Shown one piece after another: positions 26,533 to 35,020 of a DNA stretch of 64,000 nucleotides. The DNA lies in assembly GCF_000472865.1 (NCBI RefSeq), contig NZ_AXAP01000030.1:37308-101307 (forward strand), given 5' to 3'. Source of the stretch: Bradyrhizobium elkanii WSM2783 (lineage in GTDB: Bacteria; Pseudomonadota; Alphaproteobacteria; Rhizobiales; Xanthobacteraceae). The translations under genes were made by a program, and so were the position numbers. Position 1 is the stretch's first letter. Each line of letters opens with the position of its first letter. The notes below the pieces were generated by a model. It worked only from the letters and a program-made list of their open reading frames with translations. It searched no databases and was not told the origin of the DNA.

Positions 26533-27966
26533 ATGACCGCGACCAAACCTTTTCCAGATCCTGTCCACATCATCGGCGCCGGCCTTGCCGGTTCCGAAGC
26601 CGCTTGGCAGGTGGCGAGCGCCGGCGGGCGCGTGGTGCTGCACGAGATGCGCCCGCAACAGATGACCGAGGCTCATCGCACCGATGGCCTTGCCGAGCTC
26701 GTCTGCTCCAATTCCTTCCGCTCCGATGACGCCGCCAACAACGCGGTCGGCCTGCTGCATGCCGAGATGCGCCGGCTCGGCTCGCTGATCATGCGCGCCG
26801 CCGATACCAACCAGGTGCCCGCCGGCGGGGCGCTGGCGGTCGATCGCGAGGGGTTCTCCACGGCGGTCACCAAGGCCCTCAACGACCATCCCCTGATCGA
26901 GATTCGCCGCGAGGAGATCGCGGGCCTACCGCCCGCCGAATGGCGCAATGTGATCGTTGCGACAGGCCCCCTCACCTCGGCGCCGCTGGCGGGCGCCATC
27001 CGCGAGCTCACCGACGAAAGCGCGCTCGCCTTCTTCGATGCCATTGCGCCGATCGTGCACAAGGACTCCATCGACATGAACGTGGCGTGGTTCCAGTCGC
27101 GCTACGACAAGGTCGGCCCAGGCGGAACCGGCGCCGACTACATCAACTGCCCGATGACGAAGGAGCAGTATGACGCGTTCGTCGACGCGCTGCTGGCCGG
27201 CGAGAAGGTGGACTTCAAGGACTGGGAGACCAACACCCCCTATTTCGACGGCTGCCTGCCGGTCGAGGTGATGGCCGAGCGCGGGCGCGAGACGCTGCGG
27301 CACGGTCCGATGAAGCCGGTTGGCCTCACCAATCCTCACGATCCCACAACAAAGCCTTACGCGATCGTACAGCTTCGCCAGGACAACAAGCTCGGCACGC
27401 TCTACAACATGGTCGGCTTCCAGACCAAGCTGAAGCACGGCGCCCAGCAGCGCGTGTTCCGCACCATTCCGGGTCTCGAGCATGCCGAATTCGCCAGGCT
27501 CGGCGGATTGCACCGCAACACCTTCCTGAACTCGCCCAAGCTTCTGGATTCACAACTACGGCTGCGCGCCGAGCCGCGATTGCGCTTCGCCGGCCAGATG
27601 ACCGGCTGCGAAGGTTATGTGGAGTCCGCCAGCATCGGCCTGCTCACCGGCCTCTATGCCGCAGCGGACGCTCGCGGCCATTCGCTGGCGCCGCCGCCTT
27701 CGACCACGGCGCTGGGCGCGCTGCTCGGCCACATCACCGGCGGCCATATCGAGACCATCGACACGGGTCCGCGCTCGTTCCAGCCGATGAACATCAATTT
27801 CGGCCTGTTCCCGCCGCTGGCCAGCCCGCCAACGAAGAAACCCGACGGCACGCGGCTCCGCGGCAACGAGAAGACGGTCGCGAAGAAGCAGGCGATGTCC
27901 GCCCGCGCGCTTGCCGATCTCGACCGCTGGATATCGGAGCATTTGCACGTCGCGGCGGCGGCTTGA
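26533..27966 (+). CDS. trmFO: Methylenetetrahydrofolate-tRNA-(uracil-5-)-methyltransferase TrmFO
   Basis: Folate- and FAD-dependent enzyme that makes 5-methyluridine at position 54 of tRNA (T-loop). The 477 residues have the dinucleotide motif HIIGAGLAGSEAAWQVASAG at the N-terminus. They also carry the TrmFO blocks GLAELVCSNSFRSDD, NAVGLLHAEMRRLGSLIM, TNQVPAGGALAVDR and YINCPMTKEQYDAFVDAL, and GCEGYVESASIGLL near the C-terminus. Length and order fit the family. Start ATG 26533 precedes MTATKPFPDPVHIIGAG. The kinase-like gene begins four bases after its stop, so both are probably in one operon. Some proteobacteria lack TrmFO and use TrmA, but many alphaproteobacteria use TrmFO. Confidence 0.97.
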   Translation: MTATKPFPDPVHIIGAGLAGSEAAWQVASAGGRVVLHEMRPQQMTEAHRTDGLAELVCSNSFRSDDAANNAVGLLHAEMRRLGSLIMRAADTNQVPAGGALAVDREGFSTAVTKALNDHPLIEIRREEIAGLPPAEWRNVIVATGPLTSAPLAGAIRELTDESALAFFDAIAPIVHKDSIDMNVAWFQSRYDKVGPGGTGADYINCPMTKEQYDAFVDALLAGEKVDFKDWETNTPYFDGCLPVEVMAERGRETLRHGPMKPVGLTNPHDPTTKPYAIVQLRQDNKLGTLYNMVGFQTKLKHGAQQRVFRTIPGLEHAEFARLGGLHRNTFLNSPKLLDSQLRLRAEPRLRFAGQMTGCEGYVESASIGLLTGLYAAADARGHSLAPPPSTTALGALLGHITGGHIETIDTGPRSFQPMNINFGLFPPLASPPTKKPDGTRLRGNEKTVAKKQAMSARALADLDRWISEHLHVAAAA

Positions 27967-27969
27967 GCC

Positions 27970-29073
27970 ATGAGCTTGCCGAAACACGACGCCGCCACCC
28001 TGTCGGCGCGATGGCGCGAAGGAGTCCTGCTCAAGCGCGACGTGTTCTCGACCGTCGAGCGCGGCCGTTTCCGCATCGAGACCGGCGAAACCGATGCGGT
28101 GCTGCGCCGACTCGACCTGGTGCCGTTCTGGTCGTTTCCACTGGCGCTGCACCTGTTTTCGCGCGAGCGGCGCGCGCTGTCGCTGGCGCGCGACCTCGAC
28201 GTCGGACCGAAACTGCTGTGGGCGGGACAACGCGCGCTGGTACGCGGGTTCATCGACGGCGTGGCGCTGCACTTGGCCAAGCCACATGGCGATGTCGCCT
28301 ATTTCCGCTCCGCCAAGGATGCGCTGCGCAGACTGCATCGCGCCGGCATCTGCCACAACGATCTCGCCAAGGAGCAGAACTGGCTGGTCGGCCGCAACGG
28401 CCGCGCCTATCTCACCGATTTCCAGCTCGCCGCCTGCTTCAAGCGCCGCAGCCGTCTGTTCCGCATCGCGGCATATGAGGACTTGCGGCACCTGCTGAAG
28501 CACAAGCGCAGCTATGCGCCGGAGGCGCTGACCCCGAAGGAACGCAAGATCCTCGCACGCAAGTCCGTCGTCGCCAGCGTCTGGCTCAAGACCGGCAAGA
28601 AGGTCTACCAGGCGATCACCCGCGGACTCTTCAATTTCACCGATCGCGAAGGCGGCGGCCGGCGGCTGGTCAATGACGCGCCGGTCCTGATTGGTCTGAT
28701 CCGGAAGAACCCTGAAGTGCGCGACACCGCGATCGTCGCTTTCGCCGACCGCCGCGTCGGCGTCGGGCTCTATGCCTTTGTGGAAGCTGACGAGGCCGCG
28801 CTGGAGAAGAAGCTGCGCAACACGCTTGCCTCAGCCAAGGGCGTCAAGCCGCCCGAGCATATCCAGGTCGTCCATGCGCTGCCGCGCGATGCCGCGGGCA
28901 AGCCGCGCACCGAGATATTGCAGCTCGTGGCAATGAACCAGATCGACCTGATCGAGCCGATGATGCAGAACGAGACCGACCGCGCCTTCCTCAAGGACAT
29001 CCTTGAGCAGCGCAAGAATCTTCGCGACCGATTCAATTTCGAAGTCGCGGAAATGGATCGGCTGACGCGGTAA
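27970..29073 (+). CDS. RIO/LPS-kinase-like protein fused to an acyl-CoA-synthetase C-terminal-like domain
   Basis: A 367-residue protein with two parts. Residues about 15-210 look like a small Ser/Thr or lipid kinase: the catalytic loop HND at 129-131 with Asn137 (ICHNDLAKEQN) and a DFQ in place of DFG at 150-152. They resemble the RIO1/WaaP group more than eukaryotic-type kinases. Residues about 255-340 (DTAIVAFADRRVGVGLYAFV, KPPEHIQVVHALPRDAAGKP, TEILQLVAMNQID) resemble the C-terminal lid of AMP-binding acyl-CoA synthetases, including a PRDAAGKPR stretch at the place of the catalytic lysine. The N-terminal adenylation domain is missing. It follows trmFO by four bases. The arrangement is unusual. 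The substrate is unknown and the kinase activity is not proven. Confidence 0.75.
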   Translation: MSLPKHDAATLSARWREGVLLKRDVFSTVERGRFRIETGETDAVLRRLDLVPFWSFPLALHLFSRERRALSLARDLDVGPKLLWAGQRALVRGFIDGVALHLAKPHGDVAYFRSAKDALRRLHRAGICHNDLAKEQNWLVGRNGRAYLTDFQLAACFKRRSRLFRIAAYEDLRHLLKHKRSYAPEALTPKERKILARKSVVASVWLKTGKKVYQAITRGLFNFTDREGGGRRLVNDAPVLIGLIRKNPEVRDTAIVAFADRRVGVGLYAFVEADEAALEKKLRNTLASAKGVKPPEHIQVVHALPRDAAGKPRTEILQLVAMNQIDLIEPMMQNETDRAFLKDILEQRKNLRDRFNFEVAEMDRLTR

Positions 29074-29148
29074 CCGTTCGGCATCGCCACCTCGACAATG
29101 CCATCGTTGCGAAGCACCTTTGGAATCGATCCCAAGGAGAGTGCTTCA

Positions 29149-29424
29149 ATGCCGCTGACGCGTGGCAAGATTGGCGGACATGATTCCGATCGGCTCGCAT
29201 TCACGTTCACGATGTTGAACGACGGCGAAGCCGTGGAGTGTCAGATCAGCGACGCCGCGATGGACGAGCTTGCGGGGACGCGCGGCACGCCGAGCATCGC
29301 GCGGCAGGGGCAGTTTGTGTCGCTGCGCGACGAGATCGAGAAGATCGCGTCCGGCTTGTTCGATGCCGGCCCGGTCGTGAAAGGCCGCACGATCAGGATC
29401 TTCACCAAGCACATCGGCAAGTAG
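29149..29424 (+). CDS. DUF1488-family protein
   Basis: A 91-residue protein that begins MPLTRGKIGGHDSDRLAFTF and continues with MLNDGEAVECQISDAAMDEL. It has a helical middle and ends in the basic TIRIFTKHIGK. This fits the small DUF1488 family. The start at 29149 follows AAGGAGAG with 8-nt spacing; a longer in-frame start at 29098 has none. It stands 75 bases downstream of the kinase-like gene and may be its third operon member. It converges with the phytoene-synthase-fold gene (stop codons 9 bases apart). No function is known. Confidence 0.75.
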   Translation: MPLTRGKIGGHDSDRLAFTFTMLNDGEAVECQISDAAMDELAGTRGTPSIARQGQFVSLRDEIEKIASGLFDAGPVVKGRTIRIFTKHIGK

Positions 29425-29433
29425 CGCGCAGTG

Positions 29434-30300
29434 TTAGCCGCCGAACTCCCGTCGCCGCGAGGCCCGCCATACCGTCCACAGCACCCGCAGCCGTGACGTG
29501 ACCTGCGGGGCGAAAGGATTGCTGCCGGCCCGCGATATCCGCGCGAGATCGCGCTCGGCCAGCGCCAATGGCAGGAAGATCGGCCGCGTCGCCGGCGGGA
29601 CCGTCGGCAGCAGCGAGAACGCGGTCTTCAGATGACTGCTCGCCTCACCGATGAGCTGGTCGATCGCCGCGCGCAGTTGGGGCGTCTGCTTGCCGGAGAA
29701 CACGTCTTCGATTCCGCCGCCGTGCTGCTCAAGGAACTGCAGCGGCAGGAACAATTGCCGCCGCGAAGCATCGCGCGGCAATGCGGCGATCACTTGCGCG
29801 ATACCTTGCGCGAGCCCGGCATGCTGTGCGAGGTGGTCGATCTCCTCGGAGGGTTGTGCCATCACGCGCGCAGCGAGCGAGAACAGCGCCGAGGCGGTCT
29901 CGTTGAGATAGCCCTCGAGCGCCGCCATCGACGGCATCGGATCGTTGTAGAGATCGAACTGGTGCTCCTCGACCAGCCGCGACAGCGGCTCAACGGGCAG
30001 CCGGAAATTCCTGATCGCGAGCAGCAGTTCCGCAGCCACCGGGTTGCCTTCAACGCTGCCATGGCCGCTGCCTGCGAGCATGTCGGTCCACCATTGCAGG
30101 CGTATCTCGCCCGGCAAGGGTTGGCTGACCAGCTCATGAACGCGGGAAATTTCGGCGTTGAAGGCGTAGATCGCGAGCAGCGCGCGGCGTTCGCGCGCCG
30201 GCACGAACAGTGTGGAGGCATAGCGCGCGAAATCATGCGTGCGCACCAGGTCGGCGCAGAATGCCGCGGCGTCCGTGCGGCCGGACCCGGACTCGGTCAT
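29434..30300 (-). CDS. Squalene/phytoene-synthase-fold protein without catalytic Asp motifs, NDUFAF6-like
   Basis: A 288-residue protein of the squalene/phytoene synthase fold (FARYASTLFVPARERRALLA, IRLQWWTDMLAG, DLYNDPMPSMAALEGYLNET, AGLAQGIAQVI, QLFLPLQFLEQHG). In true synthases the first Asp-rich motif reads like DDLVDE; here the same site reads NAEISRVHE. The second Asp-rich motif (NIxRDVxED) is replaced by AALPRDASRRQ. The protein is therefore probably not an isoprenoid synthase. Such degenerate members in alphaproteobacteria are homologous to mitochondrial NDUFAF6, a complex I assembly factor. The gene overlaps by four bases the Mth938-type gene, a homologue of NDUFAF3, and both follow secF. 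This supports a role in respiratory complex I biogenesis. Confidence 0.8.
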   Translation of the reverse strand: MTESGSGRTDAAAFCADLVRTHDFARYASTLFVPARERRALLAIYAFNAEISRVHELVSQPLPGEIRLQWWTDMLAGSGHGSVEGNPVAAELLLAIRNFRLPVEPLSRLVEEHQFDLYNDPMPSMAALEGYLNETASALFSLAARVMAQPSEEIDHLAQHAGLAQGIAQVIAALPRDASRRQLFLPLQFLEQHGGGIEDVFSGKQTPQLRAAIDQLIGEASSHLKTAFSLLPTVPPATRPIFLPLALAERDLARISRAGSNPFAPQVTSRLRVLWTVWRASRRREFGG

Positions 30301-30680
30301 GGCACCGCAATCAGCGCCGCCGCCACCCGCCGACGCTCGCCCAACATGATGTTGTAGGTGCGGATCGCAGGCCCCGTCTGCATCGTATCCAACACCACAT
30401 GCACCGCGCGCAAGGCATCCCGCAGCGCCTTGGGCGCTATCCATACTTCGGTGCCGGTGCCGACGATCAGCGTGTCGATGATGTTGGCCTTCGCGAACAC
30501 ACGTTCGAGCGAGTATCGGTCGATCTGCTGCGGCGTCGTCACCGGCCAGGCCCAGATGCCATCGGGCAGGCAGAGCAGCGAACCGCGATGCGACATGTCG
30601 GCAAAGGCGAAGCCGCCCTTGCCGTATGCCTCGATCGGCGCCGACCTCGGAAGATGTGGAGCGTCCGAGGATTGAGCCAT
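30297..30680 (-). CDS. Mth938-like domain protein, homologue of mitochondrial NDUFAF3
   Basis: A 127-residue small cytoplasmic protein of the Mth938/DUF498 family (COG3737). The region APIEAYGKGGFAFADMSHRG, then LLCLPDGIWAWPV, then IIDTLIVGTGTEVWIAP and MQTGPAIRTYNIMLGERRRV gives the recognisable family order, with TGTE and the RTYN turn. The start codon ATG 30680 is four bases after the secF stop. The stop overlaps the start of the next gene (ATGA, 30297-30300). The homologue NDUFAF3 is a complex I assembly factor in mitochondria. Conserved linkage to SecDF and to the NDUFAF6-like gene suggests the bacterial pair helps insert or assemble NADH dehydrogenase. Confidence 0.85.
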   Translation of the reverse strand: MAQSSDAPHLPRSAPIEAYGKGGFAFADMSHRGSLLCLPDGIWAWPVTTPQQIDRYSLERVFAKANIIDTLIVGTGTEVWIAPKALRDALRAVHVVLDTMQTGPAIRTYNIMLGERRRVAAALIAVP

Positions 30681-30684
30681 GGAG

Positions 30685-31710
30685 CTACTTCTTGACCGCT
30701 GCTTCCGGCTTCTTGGCCGGCGTCTCCGGCGCGTCCCCGCGTACGGTGCCCACGCCGAGATAGATCAGGATCGGCGCCGCGATGAAGATCGAGGTGTAGG
30801 TGCCGACCAGCACCACGCCGAACATCATCACCGCGGTGAAGCTGTGGATGGCGTTGCCACCAAACAGCAGCAGCGCCAGCAACGCGAGCGTCACGGTGAC
30901 GTGGGTGATGATCGAGCGCGACAGCGTCGAGTTGATCGATTCGTTGAGGAGCTGCGGCATCGGCATTTTCTTGTAACGCCGCAGCATCTCGCGGATACGG
31001 TCGTAGATCACGACCGTATCGTTGAGGGAGTAGCCGAGAATCGTGAGCAGTGCCGCGATGCTGGTGAGGTCGAAATCGACCTGCGAGACCGACATGAAGC
31101 CGATCGTCAGCACGATATCGTGGACGTTGGCGATCATGGCGCCGAGCGCGAACTGCCATTCGAAGCGGAACCAGAGATAGATCAGGATGCCGATGATGGC
31201 GACCATCAATCCAAGCATGCCGTAAGCCAGGAGCTCGCCGGACACGCGCGGGCCCACCACCTCGACGCGGCGATATTCGACGGAATCGCCGAGCGCGCCG
31301 CGGACCTTCTGCACGGCCTCCTGCTGCGCGCTGTCGCCGCCGGGCTGCTCCGCGACGCGGATCAAGACGTTGGCCGGGCCGCCGAACTGCTGCAACTGGA
31401 CCTCACCGAGGTTCAAGGTGCTAAGCGTGGCGCGCATCGCCGCGATGTCGGCATTGCCGGATTTGGCCTGCACTTCCAGCAGCGTGCCGCCCCGGAAGTC
31501 GATGCCGAAATTCAGGCCGTGGGTGAAGAACAGCGTGATCGCGATGATCGAGAGCACCGCCGAGATCGGGAAGCTGATGCGGCGGAAGCGCGTGAAATCG
31601 AAATGCGTGTTGTCCGGGACGATGCGCAGCGGCGGCAGGATGCCGAGCGCCGCGACGACGGTCAGCACGGCGATCAGGATGCCAAGGCCAATGAGAACAA
31701 AATGAGTCAC
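30685..31710 (-). CDS. secF: Protein translocase subunit SecF
   Basis: Inner-membrane subunit of the SecDF-YajC complex; it uses proton motive force to help late steps of protein export. The 341-residue product has an N-terminal membrane helix and the periplasmic domain with GIDFRGGTLLEVQ. Five further helices follow, with the SecDF motif TILGYSLNDTVVIYDRIREM (the D-x-N/D region) and STLSRSIITHVTV. The start is GTG 31710 preceded by GAGAGG, and it lies 10 bases after the secD stop. The C-terminal tail is Pro/Lys/Ala-rich. Together with secD and yajC it forms a single operon continued by the two complex I assembly-factor homologues. Confidence 0.96.
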   Translation of the reverse strand: MTHFVLIGLGILIAVLTVVAALGILPPLRIVPDNTHFDFTRFRRISFPISAVLSIIAITLFFTHGLNFGIDFRGGTLLEVQAKSGNADIAAMRATLSTLNLGEVQLQQFGGPANVLIRVAEQPGGDSAQQEAVQKVRGALGDSVEYRRVEVVGPRVSGELLAYGMLGLMVAIIGILIYLWFRFEWQFALGAMIANVHDIVLTIGFMSVSQVDFDLTSIAALLTILGYSLNDTVVIYDRIREMLRRYKKMPMPQLLNESINSTLSRSIITHVTVTLALLALLLFGGNAIHSFTAVMMFGVVLVGTYTSIFIAAPILIYLGVGTVRGDAPETPAKKPEAAVKK

Positions 31711-31720
31711 AACAGGCCTC

Positions 31721-33325
31721 TCAGATCGGCACGGTCTTTTGCGGCCGCTTCCACCACACCCACCACGCCACGATCAGCCGCGTGAGCGTAAACGCGGTGA
31801 AGACCGTGGTAATGATGCCGATCCCGAGCGTGACGGCAAAGCCGCGCACCGGGCCGGTACCGATGTAGAACAGCACTGCAGCGGCGATGAACGTGGTGAT
31901 GTTGGAGTCGAGGATAGTCGCGAGCGCGCGCTTGAAGCCGGCATCGATCGCCGAGATCGCGTTGCGCCCGCCCCGCAGCTCCTCGCGGATACGCTCATAG
32001 ATCAGCACGTTGGAGTCGACGGCGATGCCGACCGTGAGCACGATGCCGGCGATGCCGGGCAGCGTCAGCGTGGCGTTCAAAAGCGACAACAGGCCAAAGA
32101 TCATCGCGACGTTGACGGCAACGGCGATGTTGGCGAACACGCCGAACAGCCGATAGGTGATCAGCATGAACACGATGACCAGGATCGAGCCGACATAAGC
32201 CGCCAGTTCGCCCTTCTCGATCGAATCCTGGCCGAGCCCCGGACCGACCGTGCGCTCCTCGATCACGGTCAGCGGTGCCGGCAGCGCGCCGGCGCGCAAG
32301 AGGATCGCGAGATCGTTGGCGGACTGGACCGTGAAGCTGCCGGAGATCTGGCCCTGGCCGCCCGTGATCGGCTCGCGGATCACAGGCGCGGAGATCACCT
32401 CATTGTCGAGGATGATGGCAAAGGGCTGGCCGACATTCTCGGTCGTGGCTTGGGCGAATTTCCGCGCGCCCGAGGTATTGAAGCGGAAACTGACGATCGG
32501 CTCGCCGGTGCGCTGGTCGAATCCCGGCTGCGCGTCAGTCAGGTCGCCGCCGGAGACCAGCACCTGTTTCTTGACGACGTACGGGATCTTCGGCGTCGAC
32601 GCGCTCATCAGCAGTTCGGAATCAGGCGGAACCCTGCCCTGCTGGGCCTGGTCGGGCGGCACCGAGGTGTCGACCATCCGGAATTCCATCTTCGCGGTCT
32701 TGCCGAGCAGTTCCTTCAGACGTGTCGGGTCCTGCAGACCCGGCACCTGCACCAGGATGCGGTCGGTGCCCTGGCGCTGGATCACGGGCTCGACGGTACC
32801 GAGCTGGTTGACGCGGCGTTCGACGATCTGGATCGACTGCTCGATCGTCTGGCGGATGCGCTCGGTGATGGCAGCCTGCGGCACGGTCAGGCGGATCAGC
32901 CCGCCGCCGGCATCGGACACTTCGAGGCTGCGCTGGCCGCTGGAACCAAGCAAGCCGCCGAGTGGCTGCGAGAGCTCACGCAACTTGGAGAGCGCGGTCG
33001 GCAGGTCGGTATCGCGGCTGATCCGTACCTCCACGGCATCGTTGCGCGCGTTAAGACCGGTGTAGCCGATCTTGGCGTCGCGCAGCACGCGCCGCGCGTC
33101 GTCGCGGATCTGGTCGAGCTTCTCTTTCTTCACATAGTTGGAATCGACCTCGAGCAGCAGATAGGAGCCGCCCTGCAGGTCGAGGCCGAGCACCAGACGC
33201 CGCTGCGCCCACCCCGGCCAGGTCTTGACCTGCGATTCCGGGAAAAAGTTCGGCACGGCGCAAAGGCACACCACGAGCGCCGTGAGGATGATCCCCAGCG
33301 CCTTCCACCGCGTGAAATACAACAT
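31721..33325 (-). CDS. secD: Protein translocase subunit SecD
   Basis: Large subunit of the SecDF-YajC accessory complex. The 534 residues start with a membrane helix, then the first periplasmic P1 domain (LGLDLQGGSYLLLEVD; VEPVIQRQGTDRILVQVPGL) and the P4 part near YAVVKK-type strands. A C-terminal six-helix bundle carries the characteristic LTVGIAVDSNVLIYERIREE and NITTFIAAAVLFYIGTGPVR. ATG 33325 is used. It lies 38 bases after yajC and 10 before secF. In Hyphomicrobiales secD and secF are separate genes, as here. Confidence 0.97.
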   Translation of the reverse strand: MLYFTRWKALGIILTALVVCLCAVPNFFPESQVKTWPGWAQRRLVLGLDLQGGSYLLLEVDSNYVKKEKLDQIRDDARRVLRDAKIGYTGLNARNDAVEVRISRDTDLPTALSKLRELSQPLGGLLGSSGQRSLEVSDAGGGLIRLTVPQAAITERIRQTIEQSIQIVERRVNQLGTVEPVIQRQGTDRILVQVPGLQDPTRLKELLGKTAKMEFRMVDTSVPPDQAQQGRVPPDSELLMSASTPKIPYVVKKQVLVSGGDLTDAQPGFDQRTGEPIVSFRFNTSGARKFAQATTENVGQPFAIILDNEVISAPVIREPITGGQGQISGSFTVQSANDLAILLRAGALPAPLTVIEERTVGPGLGQDSIEKGELAAYVGSILVIVFMLITYRLFGVFANIAVAVNVAMIFGLLSLLNATLTLPGIAGIVLTVGIAVDSNVLIYERIREELRGGRNAISAIDAGFKRALATILDSNITTFIAAAVLFYIGTGPVRGFAVTLGIGIITTVFTAFTLTRLIVAWWVWWKRPQKTVPI

Positions 33326-33363
33326 CGCCTTGACCTGTCAGATCGAAAATTGCGGCGCGACGA

Positions 33364-33726
33364 TCACTTCGCGGATGTCTCGTCCTTGGCCTCGGCTTTT
33401 TCCTTCGCCGGCTCGCCCTTGGTGCGCACGCCCGAGATCATCTGCCGCATCTGCCGCACGCGGACGCCATCGGAGATTTCGAACTCGATCTGGTCGTCGT
33501 CGACCACCTTGGTCACCTTGCCGACGAGGCCACCCGAGGTCACGATGGTGTCGCCGCGGCGAATGTTTTTGACGAGCTCGGCATGGTCTTTCACCTTCTT
33601 CTGCTGCGGGCGCAGAATCAGGAAGTACATGATCACGAAGATCAGGGCGAACGGCAGAAGCGACATCAACATGCTGTTGGCATCGCCGCCGGCTCCGGCC
33701 TGGGCAAACGCAGGAGTAATCAGCAT
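33364..33726 (-). CDS. yajC: Preprotein translocase accessory subunit YajC
   Basis: A 120-residue membrane-anchored partner of SecDF. It has one hydrophobic helix (MLMSLLPFALIFVIMYFLIL) followed by the signature RPQQKKVKDHAELVKNIRRG, with the SH3-like barrel after it (DTIVTSGGLVGKVTKVVDDD). The tail is acidic and lysine-rich. It is the first gene of the operon; the divergent DUF815 gene starts 184 bases away on the other strand, so the promoter must be between them. It is non-essential in E. coli. Confidence 0.95.
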   Translation of the reverse strand: MLITPAFAQAGAGGDANSMLMSLLPFALIFVIMYFLILRPQQKKVKDHAELVKNIRRGDTIVTSGGLVGKVTKVVDDDQIEFEISDGVRVRQMRQMISGVRTKGEPAKEKAEAKDETSAK

Positions 33727-33909
33727 TCGGACAATCCTCGTGAGACGGGAGAAGGACCGGCGACGCCTGGCGCGTCAAGCCCGGTCCGGGCAAATTCGCG
33801 CGGACTATAGCGGCGGCCGGCCCAATTGCAACGTTAACAGCCCCTCATTTAGGCCGCTTGCGGCAACCGCCAAGGCCCGTTAAAGGCTGCCCCGTCAGGA
33901 ACTGCGCAA

Positions 33910-34881
33910 ATGTCGAAAAAAGCCAAAAAATCAGCGCCTCGCGCCATGCCCAAACTGGCCTCCAAAGGCCCCCGCAAAACCGCGACAAAAGGTCCGGCAG
34001 GCGCGCCCAACGGCGACACCGCGGAGCGGATCGCGAACGCCCTGGAAGCGATCGCGCGCCACCTCTCCGCCGCCGCCCCGGACTCCGACGCAAGCGAGCA
34101 GCTTGGCGCGGCCGATGCTTTCGTCTGGCATCCGGACGGACGGCTCTCGAACGTCGCCCGCGTCAGCCGCGTCGAGATATTCCTGCTCAAGGGGATCGAC
34201 CGGATGCGCGACATCCTGATCGAAAATACCGAGCGCTTCGCCAACGGGCTGCCCGCCAACAACGCGCTGCTCTGGGGCGCGCGCGGTATGGGGAAATCCT
34301 CGCTTGTGAAGGCCGCACATGCCAGCATCAATCTCGACCGCAAGCCTGCGGACCGGTTGAAGCTGATCGAGATCCATCGCGAGGATATCGAGAGCCTGCC
34401 GATGTTGATGGAAGTGCTGCGCGCCTCCGATTTCCGCTTCATCGTGTTCTGCGACGACCTCTCCTTCGACGGCAACGACGCCTCGTACAAGTCGCTGAAG
34501 GCGGTGCTGGAAGGTGGCATCGAGGGACGTCCCGAGAATGTCATCCTCTATGCCACGTCCAACCGCAGGCATTTGCTCGCGCGCGAGATGATCGAGAACG
34601 AGCGCTCCACTGCGATCAATCCCGGCGAAGCGGTCGAAGAGAAGGTCTCATTGTCCGACCGCTTCGGCCTGTGGCTCGGCTTCCACCGCTGCAGCCAGGA
34701 TGAATACCTCGCCATGGTCAGAGGCTATTGCGACCATTTCGGCATCAAGGTCGATGGCGAGGAATTGGAGCGCGAGGCGCTGGAATGGTCGACCACCCGC
34801 GGCTCCCGCTCCGGCCGCGTCGCCTGGCAGTTCACGCAGGAATTGGCCGGCCGGCTTGGCGTGAGGCTAGCGGGCAAGTAA
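33910..34881 (+). CDS. DUF815-family AAA ATPase
   Basis: A 323-residue cytoplasmic ATPase. After a Lys/Ala/Pro-rich N-terminal tail (about 1-40) come Walker A GARGMGKSSLVKAAH (about 122-136), Walker B FIVFCDDLSFDG, sensor-like ILYATSNRRH (sensor 1 Asn) and a C-terminal helical lid with a conserved arginine patch. This is the COG2607/DUF815 family. It is widespread in alphaproteobacteria, often placed next to yajC as here, but without an assigned function. A repeat starts 40 bases after the stop. Confidence 0.9.
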   Translation: MSKKAKKSAPRAMPKLASKGPRKTATKGPAGAPNGDTAERIANALEAIARHLSAAAPDSDASEQLGAADAFVWHPDGRLSNVARVSRVEIFLLKGIDRMRDILIENTERFANGLPANNALLWGARGMGKSSLVKAAHASINLDRKPADRLKLIEIHREDIESLPMLMEVLRASDFRFIVFCDDLSFDGNDASYKSLKAVLEGGIEGRPENVILYATSNRRHLLAREMIENERSTAINPGEAVEEKVSLSDRFGLWLGFHRCSQDEYLAMVRGYCDHFGIKVDGEELEREALEWSTTRGSRSGRVAWQFTQELAGRLGVRLAGK

Positions 34882-34921
34882 GGCGCCCAGCATGGCGCGC
34901 AGAGCAGGCCACGATTTTGAT

Positions 34922-35012
34922 CGTCATACGCGGGCTTGACCCGCGTATCCATCGATCTTCACAAAAGCGCTTTGTTCAAAGATGATTGCCGGGTCAAGCC
35001 CGGCAATGACGA
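34922..35012. repeat. Intergenic palindromic repeat
   Basis: Two nested hairpins: CATACGCGGGCTTGACCCGC (TACGCGGG and CCCGCGTA pair) and ATTGCCGGGTCAAGCCCGGC then AATGACG (GCCGGG/CCCGGC pair). GTCAT near 34924 and ATGACG at 35007 also pair, so the whole unit may fold as one structure. It lies between the converging DUF815 gene and the LytM-domain lipoprotein gene. Confidence 0.8.
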
Positions 35013-35020
35013 AGACGGCC

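Noticed and set aside
29434..30300. Annotation of the SQS/PSY-fold gene as phytoene or squalene synthase for carotenoids or hopanoids
   Set aside because: Both Asp-rich catalytic motifs are missing and the context is SecDF plus an NDUFAF3-type gene, not hpn or crt genes.
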